DNA of 64,000 bases, taken from assembly GCA_949294085.1 (NCBI GenBank), contig CASFFX010000008.1, positions 1-64,000 on the forward strand. Direction: 5' to 3'. The notes beneath the pieces were generated by a model. That model was given only the letters and a program-made list of their open reading frames with translations. It did no database searches and was not told the DNA's origin. Shown here piece after piece: positions 23,387 to 31,691 of this stretch. Origin of the DNA: an uncultured bacterium (GTDB lineage Bacteria; Elusimicrobiota; Elusimicrobia; Elusimicrobiales; Elusimicrobiaceae). Both the position numbers and the translations under genes were made by a program. Positions within the stretch are counted from its first letter, which is position 1, and every line of letters begins with the position of its first letter.

Positions 23387-24271
23387 ATGAAAAAATGGCT
23401 GATTTTATTTTGTTGCGTATGGACGGCGGCCTGCAGTTCCTTATTGCCCTACAAGGACCAAAACTTGGACTATCTGCAAGGCATTGAGAAAAACCCCAAC
23501 GCTTACCGCGGGCAGGTGGTGGCGTTTGGCGGGGAGGTAAAAGGCATCACCGAGGACACCCTGCGCCTGCGCCTGGTGCTGAAAATAGACGCACCCTTGT
23601 ATTACTACGCCACCGGCAAAGGAAATGCCTTTTCGTACGAAATGCTGTTGGTTTCGTTTAACAAGCGGGGCATGCCCGCCATGACGGGCATTAAAAAGGG
23701 GCACACCGTCAAAGTGCTGGCGCGCGTGAGCAACTACGAAACGCGCAAAAATTTTACTGGGAAAGACATTGCCGTTTTGCACCTGATCGCCTTTGCCTTG
23801 GCAGACCACACCACCCATCGCGATTTTTTCCGTCCCGAATCGCCCGACCGTCAGCTGTACGAATCTTGGAAAGAAGGCCGCCTGTTTTTTGAAGAATCCG
23901 CCCAGGACGTAATCAGCCGCTGCCCGGCCGCCAAACCCGCGGCTGCGGCGCCTGTTCTGCCGACGGCGGCCCCCCAGCCAAGCCCTGCGGCGCCTGCGCC
24001 GGAAAAGGGCATTGTTTTTGACGAAGAAGAGCCCCCCTTTATCTTACCGCCGGACCCGCAAACGCCCACCGTCTGCCCGGAAAACGAGCCGGAACCGTCC
24101 GCCGCACCGCAGCCGGAACCGGCCCAAGAACCCCAGTCTGCCGGCCAACCTACCCCGGCGGACCCACCCGCGGCGCCTTCGCCTGCCCCGGTGCCGCCCG
24201 CCGATTGCGAAACGGACACTTCCTGCAAAGCCCCGCAAAAAGCGGCCGAATCCACCGATTTGGCCGCCTGA
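23387..24271 (+). CDS. Slp-like lipoprotein with a long proline-rich tail
   Basis: Protein of 294 residues with a lipoprotein signal peptide (lipobox ending TAAC at C16). Residues 30-150 resemble the Slp outer-membrane lipoprotein domain: a conserved GQVVAFGGEVKGI start, a central beta core and a VLARVSNYE-type strand. From about 175 the chain is Pro/Ala/Gln/Glu-rich low complexity, possibly spanning peptidoglycan. A TATAAT box ends 12 bases before the ATG and no ribosome site is evident. The Slp assignment rests on pattern and length only. Confidence 0.7.
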   Translation: MKKWLILFCCVWTAACSSLLPYKDQNLDYLQGIEKNPNAYRGQVVAFGGEVKGITEDTLRLRLVLKIDAPLYYYATGKGNAFSYEMLLVSFNKRGMPAMTGIKKGHTVKVLARVSNYETRKNFTGKDIAVLHLIAFALADHTTHRDFFRPESPDRQLYESWKEGRLFFEESAQDVISRCPAAKPAAAAPVLPTAAPQPSPAAPAPEKGIVFDEEEPPFILPPDPQTPTVCPENEPEPSAAPQPEPAQEPQSAGQPTPADPPAAPSPAPVPPADCETDTSCKAPQKAAESTDLAA

Positions 24272-24298
24272 AAATATTTTCCAAATGTCTGGCCGGCC

Positions 24299-24856
24299 TT
24301 ACAGCCCCGGCGGAAGCTTGGCCCGCATCAAGCGGCGGAAATTGAATTTTTCCCCGTCGGCATAAAACGTGCCGTCGCCCACCGCATGCACCAAACGCGG
24401 GTCCGGGCAGGAAGGGTTTTCCCACACTTTGACGGCTTGTAAGATAAACAATCCGTACGCCGGCAAGAAGCGTTCTGCACGGCACTCCACACAGGCCACG
24501 CAGTCCTCCAGCAACGGCGCTTGCACACAAGCGGCGGGCCGCGTTTTTAAGCCGAAACGGGCCAGCTTATCGGTATCGGCCCCGCTTACCATCCCAATTT
24601 GCACGGCGGTTTTGGCCAGGTTCGCCCCCGGCACACACAGCACACACTCTTTGCGTTTGCGCAACGCAGCAAACGAATAATTCCACGGCCCCGTACACAA
24701 CGCAAACCGCCCGTCAAAATCCAGCGGCATGGACCAGGAAATCGTCATTACATTGTTCTTTTTGCCGTCAAACGTCGTTACCAACAACAGCGGCCCCGGT
24801 TCCAAAAATGTAAGGGCTTTTTCCAGCTTGACGGGTTTCATCCGGCGTTCTGCCAT
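24299..24856 (-). CDS. Flavin reductase-like (FMN-binding split barrel) protein
   Basis: Protein of 185 residues. The segment PLLLVTTFDGKKNNVMTISWSMPLDF, the following CTGPWNYSF, and the GADTDKLARFGL motif match flavoprotein reductases that bind FMN in a split barrel. Anaerobes often carry such proteins of unknown specific role. Several cysteines (C115, C123, C126) cluster in the C-terminal half. The start at 24856 is chosen for the AGGAGG site before it. TTACAAT near 24905 may be its -10 box. Confidence 0.83.
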   Translation of the reverse strand: MAERRMKPVKLEKALTFLEPGPLLLVTTFDGKKNNVMTISWSMPLDFDGRFALCTGPWNYSFAALRKRKECVLCVPGANLAKTAVQIGMVSGADTDKLARFGLKTRPAACVQAPLLEDCVACVECRAERFLPAYGLFILQAVKVWENPSCPDPRLVHAVGDGTFYADGEKFNFRRLMRAKLPPGL

Positions 24857-24921
24857 ACGCGTTTCCTCCTGGCTCCGCGGCCGCACACGGCCGGGATACT
24901 ACCCATTGTAACACAAATCCT

Positions 24922-24954
24922 CCCCTGCGGCCAATTTTTGCGCAGGGGCTTTTT
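24922..24954 (+). other. Terminator-like hairpin on the plus strand with no plus-strand gene before it
   Basis: Stem CCCCTGCG/CGCAGGGG (24922-24929 with 24941-24948), then CTTTTT. The nearest plus-strand gene ends 650 bases upstream beyond a minus-strand gene. Purpose unclear. Confidence 0.5.
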
Positions 24955-24961
24955 GCCCAAC

Positions 24962-24985
24962 AAAAAACCCGCCTTTCGGCGGGTT
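24962..24985 (-). terminator. Terminator of the pseudopilin gene at 25006
   Basis: Stem AACCCGCC/GGCGGGTT (24966-24973 with 24978-24985), with a T run on the minus strand. Confidence 0.87.
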
Positions 24986-25005
24986 TTACTCTGTTGCCAG
25001 AGAAA

Positions 25006-25551
25006 TTAGTTGATCGGGTTAGGCGCCGGGCAGGTAGAAGCACCGTTGCTGCAGCAAGTAGCAGCCGGGGTGTCAATACCGCAGAAGTCGGCGCACAGCG
25101 CCTGACCGTTTTCGTTGGTGCCGTTGCACTGGGTCAAGTCGCTCGCGTAGAAGCGGGTCAAGTTATACCAATAGTTCAAGCCAGCATCATTAGACGCACC
25201 GCCCGCCACGCGGGTAGCGGTGGCTTGGCCAGCCGCATAGCCCGTATCATCGGACAACTCAATTTCAAAGCCGTTGCCAGTAGCGCCTTTCGTGTAGAAA
25301 ATATCATCGTCGCCATTGAATTCGCCTTGCGGGATGACGTCCAAGCCTTTGTACTTGGCAGAATATTTGTTAATCTGCAAGTATTTGCGCTGTTGGGCAG
25401 AAGCAATGTTGCTCAACAGGTTCACGGCTTCCGTCATGCGGGAGCGTTCCACCGCTTTGAAATACTGCGGCATAGCCATAGCAGCCAAGATGCCGAGGAT
25501 CAATACGACCACCAGCAATTCGATCAGGGTAAAACCCTTCTTATTATTCAT
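25006..25551 (-). CDS. Type IV pilin-like protein, candidate major pilin
   Basis: Protein of 181 residues with leader MNNKKG and mature start FTLIELLVVVLILGILAAMAMPQY, the classic class III/type IVa N-terminus including Glu5. The globular part contains six cysteines near the C-terminus (C143, C149, C153, C161, C162, C169 by count), suggesting disulfides. It has the best expression signals of the four pilin-like genes: AGGAGG before the ATG, a hairpin in the leader, a -35/-10 promoter, and its own terminator. No pilus assembly gene is adjacent. Could be a true pilin or a secretion pseudopilin. Confidence 0.9.
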   Translation of the reverse strand: MNNKKGFTLIELLVVVLILGILAAMAMPQYFKAVERSRMTEAVNLLSNIASAQQRKYLQINKYSAKYKGLDVIPQGEFNGDDDIFYTKGATGNGFEIELSDDTGYAAGQATATRVAGGASNDAGLNYWYNLTRFYASDLTQCNGTNENGQALCADFCGIDTPAATCCSNGASTCPAPNPIN

Positions 25552-25580
25552 AAAACCTCCTACAGTTTTATTGTTGGTTT

Positions 25581-25599
25581 AGCAGTTTATCCAACTGCT
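25581..25599 (-). promoter_or_regulatory. Leader hairpin of the pilin-like gene
   Basis: AGCAGTT/AACTGCT with a five-base loop, lying just after the predicted transcription start. 5' hairpins commonly stabilise abundant messages. Confidence 0.55.
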
Positions 25600-25605
25600 T
25601 TTTCT

Positions 25606-25634
25606 AGTCTATCAGTAAAAAAATAAAAAATCAA
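25606..25634 (-). promoter_or_regulatory. Promoter of the pilin-like gene
   Basis: TTGATT (25629-25634), a 17-base A/T-rich spacer and TAGACT (25606-25611) on the minus strand. Confidence 0.6.
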
Positions 25635-25647
25635 GTCTTTTTTGGAC

Positions 25648-27642
25648 CTATTTTTTTAAGGTCCCCCCCACCGGCACCCAAGCGCCGTCCTGCAGTAGCT
25701 CGTAGAGGGCTTTGTTTAGAGCCAGCGCTTTTTGACGTTCCGGCTGCATATCCTGCTGAAAGCCGGGCACTAAAGCCGGCGCTTCCAGCACCAGCCCCCG
25801 GCGGTCAATCCAGCCAAAATGGTCGCCCGAGTCGTAGCAAATAAAGGCAAACTCTTCCGCCCCCGGCTCAAACAAACTGTTGCCCATGGCGGCGTACGGC
25901 GTATGCAGGTGGAACATATCCACGAGCGTGGGCAGTACGTCGGCCTGGCCGCCCAAACGCAGGTTTTCCCCGGGCTCCAACAGCCCCGGCGCCACGATTA
26001 CAAACGGCACGTGGAAACTCTGCTGCAAAGAAGCGTGCGCTCTGTTACGAACGCGGTGGTCGCCCACGATGATAAAAATGGTGTCTTCGTACAGCCCGGC
26101 CTGTTGAAGGCGGCGCAGAAATTGGCCCAGGGCCCAGTCGCTGTAATACAAACCGCGCAGGTAGGATTTCTCCGGAAATTTTTTCTCCAGCCCGCTGCCA
26201 AAACTTTCCGGCACAAACGTCCCCCACGGCTCGTGCGTGCCCAAGGTAAAGAAAAAGCCGAAAAAGGGCTGAGGGGATTTTTCCAACACGTCGGCAAACA
26301 ACATAAACCCTTCGTAATCGGAAACCACGCCCTTCTCTTTATACTTTAACAGCGGTTTCATGTCCTCCCCGGCAAAAGACGTAAACCCCGTCAAACGGCT
26401 CAACGAATTGATAAACATCCACCCGTCTTTGGACGGACGCACAAACCAGGCGGCATACCCTTCCTTCGTAAACAGTTCCCCCAACCGCGACACGACGGAA
26501 TCTTCCAGCCCCTGCCCAAAATACGGCAGGCCGGAAATGCGGCACACGCCCGTCATCAGCGTACCCAGGCCGGACATACTGTTCCCGTTGCCGCACGAAT
26601 AAAAATTCGGAAACACCACCCCCCGCTTAATCAGGCGGTCCAAGTTGGGGGTGGCCCCCAGCTGCGTGCCGGCCAGCGCGTCCACCTTATCCCACTCCAA
26701 ACTTTCAAACGCCAAGATAATCAGGTTGCGGCCGCGGGCGTCCAAATTAAATTTTGTTCGGCGGCGCAAGAGCGGATACTCCGGGCTAACGGCCTTCTCG
26801 CTTGGAGAAGCAAGCAGCAGCTTGCGGACGGTGGTCAGGGCTTGGTCCAACGTAATTTCCGAAAGGGCGGGCTGAACAGCGGAAAAGTGCCGCTCTCGTT
26901 TAGCGGTAGGCAGCAGCACGTATTGCATGGCAAACACGCCGTTTTGCGCCACATGCCCCAGCCACAAGTTTTGCGTGTACCCCAACCGCGGGCTGAAACG
27001 CAGCGGTTGCAAATAATTGCCGCAAAAGCACGAAAACAGCAGCCACGCCCACATGATTAAATACAAGAGGTTCCAAAGCGGTTTGCTGGGGGTGGGCCGG
27101 CCGGATTTGGCGGCAAATTGAATTCCCGCCGCCACCAGTGCCACAATTCCCGCCGCCACACAGGCCAAGGCCCAGGCATATTGATTTTTGGCCACCAGCC
27201 ACACGAGCGAAAAAGAAGAAAACAAATTCAAAATATCCACCCCGGTATGGCGATGCACCGTTTCAAAATACGCCCAATCCCCCACCAGTAGCAGCCCATA
27301 CACGCCCAGCACCAGCATGGCGCACGCCAGCACGCCCTTCTGCCACCCCACGGAGCGAACCGGCAAATTAAGCAACAAAATAAACACTCCGCCCCAACTG
27401 GCCAGGATGCTTAAATCAAAACTCAGCCCCCACAAAAACGCCTGCGCCGTTTGCCACAGCGTTAGCTGGGAACACTCCGCCCAATGAAAGAAGAAAAACG
27501 CCACGCGAAACAGACTGGGAAGCAGTAAAAACAGCCCCGCCACAAAAAGCGTATTGCGCAGTTTACAGGGGTCGTTGAGTTTTTTGCATACGAACGCCAA
27601 CCCCGCAAAAAACAATACCCATTGCAAGGCAATCCAAATCAT
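25648..27642 (-). CDS. LtaS/MdoB-type phosphoglycerol transferase (sulfatase fold)
   Basis: Membrane enzyme of 664 residues. Five or so N-terminal membrane helices (about 5-25, 33-52, 66-92, 103-122, 150-175, another near 190-205) are followed by an extracytoplasmic alkaline phosphatase-type domain from about 300. Metal ligand E313 in ILAFESLEW, the nucleophile region GNGNSMSGLGTLMTG (likely S355) and a late GDHR metal motif are visible. Relatives transfer phosphoglycerol from phosphatidylglycerol to glycolipid, osmoregulated glucans or lipid-linked polymers. In a presumed Gram-negative cell a glucan or surface-glycan target is more likely than lipoteichoic acid. Ten bases separate it from the upstream pseudopilin gene. 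Confidence 0.85.
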   Translation of the reverse strand: MIWIALQWVLFFAGLAFVCKKLNDPCKLRNTLFVAGLFLLLPSLFRVAFFFFHWAECSQLTLWQTAQAFLWGLSFDLSILASWGGVFILLLNLPVRSVGWQKGVLACAMLVLGVYGLLLVGDWAYFETVHRHTGVDILNLFSSFSLVWLVAKNQYAWALACVAAGIVALVAAGIQFAAKSGRPTPSKPLWNLLYLIMWAWLLFSCFCGNYLQPLRFSPRLGYTQNLWLGHVAQNGVFAMQYVLLPTAKRERHFSAVQPALSEITLDQALTTVRKLLLASPSEKAVSPEYPLLRRRTKFNLDARGRNLIILAFESLEWDKVDALAGTQLGATPNLDRLIKRGVVFPNFYSCGNGNSMSGLGTLMTGVCRISGLPYFGQGLEDSVVSRLGELFTKEGYAAWFVRPSKDGWMFINSLSRLTGFTSFAGEDMKPLLKYKEKGVVSDYEGFMLFADVLEKSPQPFFGFFFTLGTHEPWGTFVPESFGSGLEKKFPEKSYLRGLYYSDWALGQFLRRLQQAGLYEDTIFIIVGDHRVRNRAHASLQQSFHVPFVIVAPGLLEPGENLRLGGQADVLPTLVDMFHLHTPYAAMGNSLFEPGAEEFAFICYDSGDHFGWIDRRGLVLEAPALVPGFQQDMQPERQKALALNKALYELLQDGAWVPVGGTLKK

Positions 27643-27652
27643 CTAAACTCCT

Positions 27653-28222
27653 TTATTCTTCGTCCTCGGAAGGAACTTCTTTTTGCATGGGATCGGGCGG
27701 CAACTGGGAAGCGTCATCTACTCCCATATAATTGATGCAGAATTTTACGTCTTTTTGATTGTTTTCACCGGGGATACAGAAAGTGGTAGAGCTGTCAAAC
27801 GGGCGAATCAAGCGGTACGTATAGCCTCCTTTTCCCACCCGTTGGGCAACCAAAAACCAATTTTCGGCGGCGTCCGTTGCAAACCACACGGCAAAACCCG
27901 CGTGCGGGCCGTCCGGCACGGTCATGCCGCCTTGAGTGTAAAAAACCGTATTGGCAAGGCCGTTGGCATAGTCGTTGTGTTGCCGAGGCAAACGCACAGG
28001 CATGGGAGCCGTGTCCAGCTGGTGCCAATAATACGTAAAACGCCCCGTGCGCAGCTTGGCGCGCACTTGGGCCGACAGCGTGGAACCCGCCAGGGCCTCT
28101 ACTTCCGCCGTGCGCATGCGCTCTACAAATTGTTCATACGTCGGCAAAGCCACCGCGGCCAAAATGGCTGCAATCACAATACAGATAATCAGTTCCATCA
28201 GCGTAAACCCTTTTTTATTCAT
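27653..28222 (-). CDS. Type IV pseudopilin-like protein
   Basis: Protein of 189 residues starting MNKKG then FTLMELIICIVIAAILAAVALPTYEQF, a prepilin cleavage site with Glu5 and a hydrophobic helix. The C-terminal half has one cysteine pair (FCIPGEN and KFCINYMG), like a pilin D-region, and an acidic end. It has a GGGGG ribosome site. It sits ten bases before the phosphoglycerol transferase, so the two are probably co-transcribed, an odd partnership. It differs clearly in sequence from the pilin at 25006. Confidence 0.88.
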   Translation of the reverse strand: MNKKGFTLMELIICIVIAAILAAVALPTYEQFVERMRTAEVEALAGSTLSAQVRAKLRTGRFTYYWHQLDTAPMPVRLPRQHNDYANGLANTVFYTQGGMTVPDGPHAGFAVWFATDAAENWFLVAQRVGKGGYTYRLIRPFDSSTTFCIPGENNQKDVKFCINYMGVDDASQLPPDPMQKEVPSEDEE

Positions 28223-28281
28223 TGTTTTCCCCCGGGTCTTGCTTTAGTTTATGCTGCATGAGCGGTGCGCGGCATGAACCC

Positions 28282-28872
28282 TTATAATTTCATAAAAGAC
28301 GAAACGCCGCCCATTACCATATCCACCGACATCAAAATCAAAATCATACCCGTCAGCCGTTCAATGGCAATTAACCCGCGCTTGCCCAACAATTTGCTCA
28401 GCGGAAAAGACGCCATTAAAATGGCCGAGTTGATTAACGACGCCACCAGCACCGCCCCCAGCGTAATAAGCTTGTTGGACTGCTGGGCCGCCGTAATCAT
28501 GACCATAGACAGCGCCGCCGGCCCCGCCACCAGCGGAATCGCCAGCGGCACGACAAAAGGTTCATCTTCCTTCGGGTCGTTTTTAGGTTCTTCGTCCCCG
28601 CCGCCAAACACCAATTTGACGGAAATCATAAACAAGATAATGCCCCCGGCAATGCTCAGCGAATACTCGTGAATTCCAAACGCATGCAAGAACCATTTGC
28701 CCAAAAATAAAAACGCCACCATAATCAACAGCGCTATGCCCAGTTCGCGCAGCAGCACGATTTTGCGCCGTTCCGGAGCAACTTTTTTAAGCGCCGTAAT
28801 AAACAGCGGGATGTTGCCAAAACCATCCATAACCAGCGCCAACGTGATGACAGACGATATAAACTCATCCAT
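28282..28872 (-). CDS. MarC/UPF0056 family membrane protein
   Basis: Inner-membrane protein of 196 residues, normal for MarC, with six hydrophobic segments. FVVPLAIPLVAGPAALSMVM is the family hallmark, and the N-terminal ALVMDGFGNIPLFI also fits. The loop between helices three and four is unusually charged (GGGDEEPKNDPKEDE). The family's function is not established; early links to antibiotic resistance were not upheld. AAGGAG precedes the ATG. Confidence 0.9.
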   Translation of the reverse strand: MDEFISSVITLALVMDGFGNIPLFITALKKVAPERRKIVLLRELGIALLIMVAFLFLGKWFLHAFGIHEYSLSIAGGIILFMISVKLVFGGGDEEPKNDPKEDEPFVVPLAIPLVAGPAALSMVMITAAQQSNKLITLGAVLVASLINSAILMASFPLSKLLGKRGLIAIERLTGMILILMSVDMVMGGVSSFMKL

Positions 28873-29020
28873 AAAAACGACTCCTTCTTCTTAAAACACC
28901 TATAAAAAATGAGATTTTCCCGTTTACGGGGATTGACTTCCTTTATAGTATAGCAAAAAAGCTTTTCGCCCGTTTGACGGGGTTTGGTAGCGCCGGGGGC
29001 AATTTAGTAAGATATGTAAT

Positions 29021-30394
29021 ATGCTTACAGAACACAAAAGCAATGTCGTAAACATTATCAAATGGTTTTTCCTGGCCACCGTGATTGGGGCCATTGTGGG
29101 CGTGCTGGACGCGCTGTTTCTAACGATTCTGGACGACGCCATCCGCCTGCGCAACACGATCCCCCTGTTTTATTTGGGGCTTCCGTTTGTTCTGTACGGC
29201 GTGGCAGTATTGGGGCGCAAAGTGGCCAAACGCCATAAAGATTATTCCACCGACGCCGTAATCAATAAAATCAATTCCTACCAACCCATTTCGTTTATTT
29301 CTATTTTCAAAGGGTTTACCCTCTCCATTGTTACCATGGTAACGGGCGGTTCCGCCGGGAAAGAAGCCCCCTGCGCAGACGTGGGGGCCGGTATTTCTTC
29401 CATTTTGGCCCGGCTGATGCGCATGAACCCGCAGGACCAGCGCAAAATGATGATTTGCGGCGTAAGCGCGGGGTTTGCCGGCGTGTTTGGCGTGCCGATA
29501 TCGGGGGCGCTGTTCGGGCTGGAAGTGCTGTGGGCCGGGCACATTTTTTACGAAGTGATGTTCCCCTCGTTAGTCGCAGGCATTACGGCGTTTCAGGTAA
29601 CGTCTTTTTTGGGGGTGGATTACATTTATCACCCGCTGCACTTTGTGCCCGTATTTTCGGAACAGTTCTTTTTGAAAATGATTGTGGCCGGAATGTTTTT
29701 CGGGCTGGTGTCTATCCTATTTATTGAAATCACAAAATTTGTACGGGTGGTCTTTCGCTACCTGGCGCTTAAAACCCGCCTGTTTTGGGCGTGCGCCATC
29801 GGCGGTTTATTTTTGGTAGCGGTGGGATATTTTATTTCCCCGCTGTACTTGGGGCTGGGGATGCCGGGGATAGAATCCGTCCTCAGCGGGAATCCGCCCG
29901 ATTCGCCGTTCGGATTTTTTTATAAAATGCTGACCACCTCCGTTACATTTGCCGCCGGCGGGATTGGCGGGATTGTAACCCCCATTTTCTTTGTGGGGGC
30001 TCAAGCCGGCGCCATGCTGGCCGACGTACTGCGCGTGGACAGCGCCACCCTGGCCGCCATGGGATTAGTGGCGGTGCTGGCCGGCACGGCCAATACGCCG
30101 CTGGCCGCCAGCATTATGGCCATAGAACTTTTCGGCCCCGCCATCGCCCCCTATGCCACGGTGGCGTGCGTCATCAGCTTTTTGGTAACGGGCCAGCAGA
30201 GCATTTACCCCAGCCAGCGCATTTCGCTGGAGGGCGGCAAAACCGGCGACGACGAAGCGGCCCCGCTGACGCAGGGGCAGCCGCTGCACCCGACCAAAAT
30301 TCCTACCCGCAAAGCGCTGTTTAAGCAGGCGTTTAAGCAAATGGTCAAACACTTAATTCCCAACCCCAAAGGGTTTGACGAAGAAAACAAATAA
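29021..30394 (+). CDS. ClC-family chloride channel or antiporter
   Basis: Protein of 457 residues with about ten to twelve membrane segments. Selectivity segments can be placed: GGSAGKEAPCADVGA near 109-123, with the gating glutamate at E115; a GVFGVPISGALFGLE stretch; and GGIGGIVTPIFFVGA at about 318. The usual GREGP reads GKEAP here. There is no CBS domain; after the last helix comes a basic amphipathic tail. It could be a Cl-/H+ antiporter or a fluoride- or chloride-selective branch. TAAGAT ends seven bases before the ATG, suggesting a leaderless message. Confidence 0.88.
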   Translation: MLTEHKSNVVNIIKWFFLATVIGAIVGVLDALFLTILDDAIRLRNTIPLFYLGLPFVLYGVAVLGRKVAKRHKDYSTDAVINKINSYQPISFISIFKGFTLSIVTMVTGGSAGKEAPCADVGAGISSILARLMRMNPQDQRKMMICGVSAGFAGVFGVPISGALFGLEVLWAGHIFYEVMFPSLVAGITAFQVTSFLGVDYIYHPLHFVPVFSEQFFLKMIVAGMFFGLVSILFIEITKFVRVVFRYLALKTRLFWACAIGGLFLVAVGYFISPLYLGLGMPGIESVLSGNPPDSPFGFFYKMLTTSVTFAAGGIGGIVTPIFFVGAQAGAMLADVLRVDSATLAAMGLVAVLAGTANTPLAASIMAIELFGPAIAPYATVACVISFLVTGQQSIYPSQRISLEGGKTGDDEAAPLTQGQPLHPTKIPTRKALFKQAFKQMVKHLIPNPKGFDEENK

Positions 30395-30414
30395 TTTCTT
30401 CAGCTTGTCCAAAA

Positions 30415-30452
30415 ATAAAAAACCCCGCCGCAGTTTCTTGCGGCGGGGTTTT
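30415..30452. terminator. Bidirectional terminator between the ClC gene and add
   Basis: Twelve-base-pair stem AACCCCGCCGCA/TGCGGCGGGGTT (30421-30432 with 30439-30450), with A tracts before it giving a T run on the minus strand. Confidence 0.87.
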
Positions 30453-30466
30453 GGTCAAAATGCGGA

Positions 30467-31690
30467 TTAATACAGCGGGACGCCGTATTCTTTGGCAAGC
30501 ATATTGTAGCGGTCAATTACCTTGCGCACAAAGCGGCGTTTTTCCACATAGCTGCCTGGGAAAAACCCGCTCTTAAAACCGGCGATGACGATGTTTTTCA
30601 ACTCTTTCGGCGCCAGCGGCACGTTGTGCACCAGCAGTTCCATTTCCTTCGTAACCGTGGTGTTGGATACCAGGCGGTTGTCCGTATTGATGCTGACCGG
30701 CAGCCCGCGCTTAATCATTTCTTTAATGGGATGATTTTTGACGGATTTAATTTCCGGCAGCGTCTGCAAATTGCTGGTCAGGCAGACTTCTATCCCGATA
30801 CGCTCGCTGGCAATATAGTCCGCCAGCGAATTGACGTATCCTTCTTTGTCTTTGACTTTTTTGTCTTTAATCATATCCGCGGCAAACAAATGCGTGCCGT
30901 GGCCCAGGCGGTTGGCGTAGCAATCGGTAATGGCCTGAAAAATGGACTCCGGCCCGTACGCTTCGCCCGAGTGAACGGTTTTGCGGATAAAATGTTTGTG
31001 CACGTAGCGGTACGCGGCCAAATGGTCCGCCGCGGGGTAACCGGCCTCTTCGCCGGCCAGGTCAAACCCTACCACGGGCAAGTGTTCTTCTTTGGCCAAT
31101 TTCACCACCATCTTGGCCAATTCCAGCGACGCGATAGACACAATTTCGCTCTTGCTCGCCTGAGAAAGTGCCTTAATCAGCGTAGCGTAATAGGGCGACA
31201 TATTTTGGTTAAAATTGCGCATGGCGCACGCAATAATTCCAAAATAAAATTCCAAATCGTCTTCTTTTTTGACGGCGGCCGAAGAATTATGTTCCTTTTG
31301 GGCCCGTTCCAACCCGCGCACCACCGCGCGGACGGCTTCCTGCGCGGTCAGGTTTTCGCTGGCGTGCAGCTGCGGAGCAAAGCGCACTTCCAGGTAGCGC
31401 ACGCCTTCGGCAATGGCGTCCTGCCCCAATTCGTACGCAATCCGTTCAATGTTTTCGGCGCTGCGCATGACGGCATCGGTGTACGAAAAGCCTTTCAAGT
31501 ATTCCACCAGCGAGGAATATTGGTCCTTAAACACCAATTCGCGCATGCCCCGTTCGGTGTAAGCGGGCAATTCTACCCCGTCCTTTTGGGCCAGTTCAAT
31601 CAAGGTGGAAAGGCGAAGCGAACCGTCCAAATGGACGTGCAAATCCGCTTTCGGAATACGTTTTAAGAATTCGGCGGGCACTCTTTTCAT
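30467..31690 (-). CDS. add: Adenosine deaminase family protein
   Basis: Amidohydrolase-superfamily enzyme of 407 residues that should deaminate adenosine or a related purine. Zinc ligands H18 and H20 in DLHVHLDGS, the VGFDLAGEE strand, HSGEAYGP with the catalytic Glu, GHGTHL, and SINTDN near the end are all in place. It is somewhat longer than typical bacterial adenosine deaminase (about 340), with an insertion near 140-190, so adenine or aminodeoxyfutalosine-type substrates cannot be excluded. One base separates it from cysS, so it ends a long minus-strand operon. Confidence 0.88.
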   Translation of the reverse strand: MKRVPAEFLKRIPKADLHVHLDGSLRLSTLIELAQKDGVELPAYTERGMRELVFKDQYSSLVEYLKGFSYTDAVMRSAENIERIAYELGQDAIAEGVRYLEVRFAPQLHASENLTAQEAVRAVVRGLERAQKEHNSSAAVKKEDDLEFYFGIIACAMRNFNQNMSPYYATLIKALSQASKSEIVSIASLELAKMVVKLAKEEHLPVVGFDLAGEEAGYPAADHLAAYRYVHKHFIRKTVHSGEAYGPESIFQAITDCYANRLGHGTHLFAADMIKDKKVKDKEGYVNSLADYIASERIGIEVCLTSNLQTLPEIKSVKNHPIKEMIKRGLPVSINTDNRLVSNTTVTKEMELLVHNVPLAPKELKNIVIAGFKSGFFPGSYVEKRRFVRKVIDRYNMLAKEYGVPLY

Positions 31691-31691
31691 A

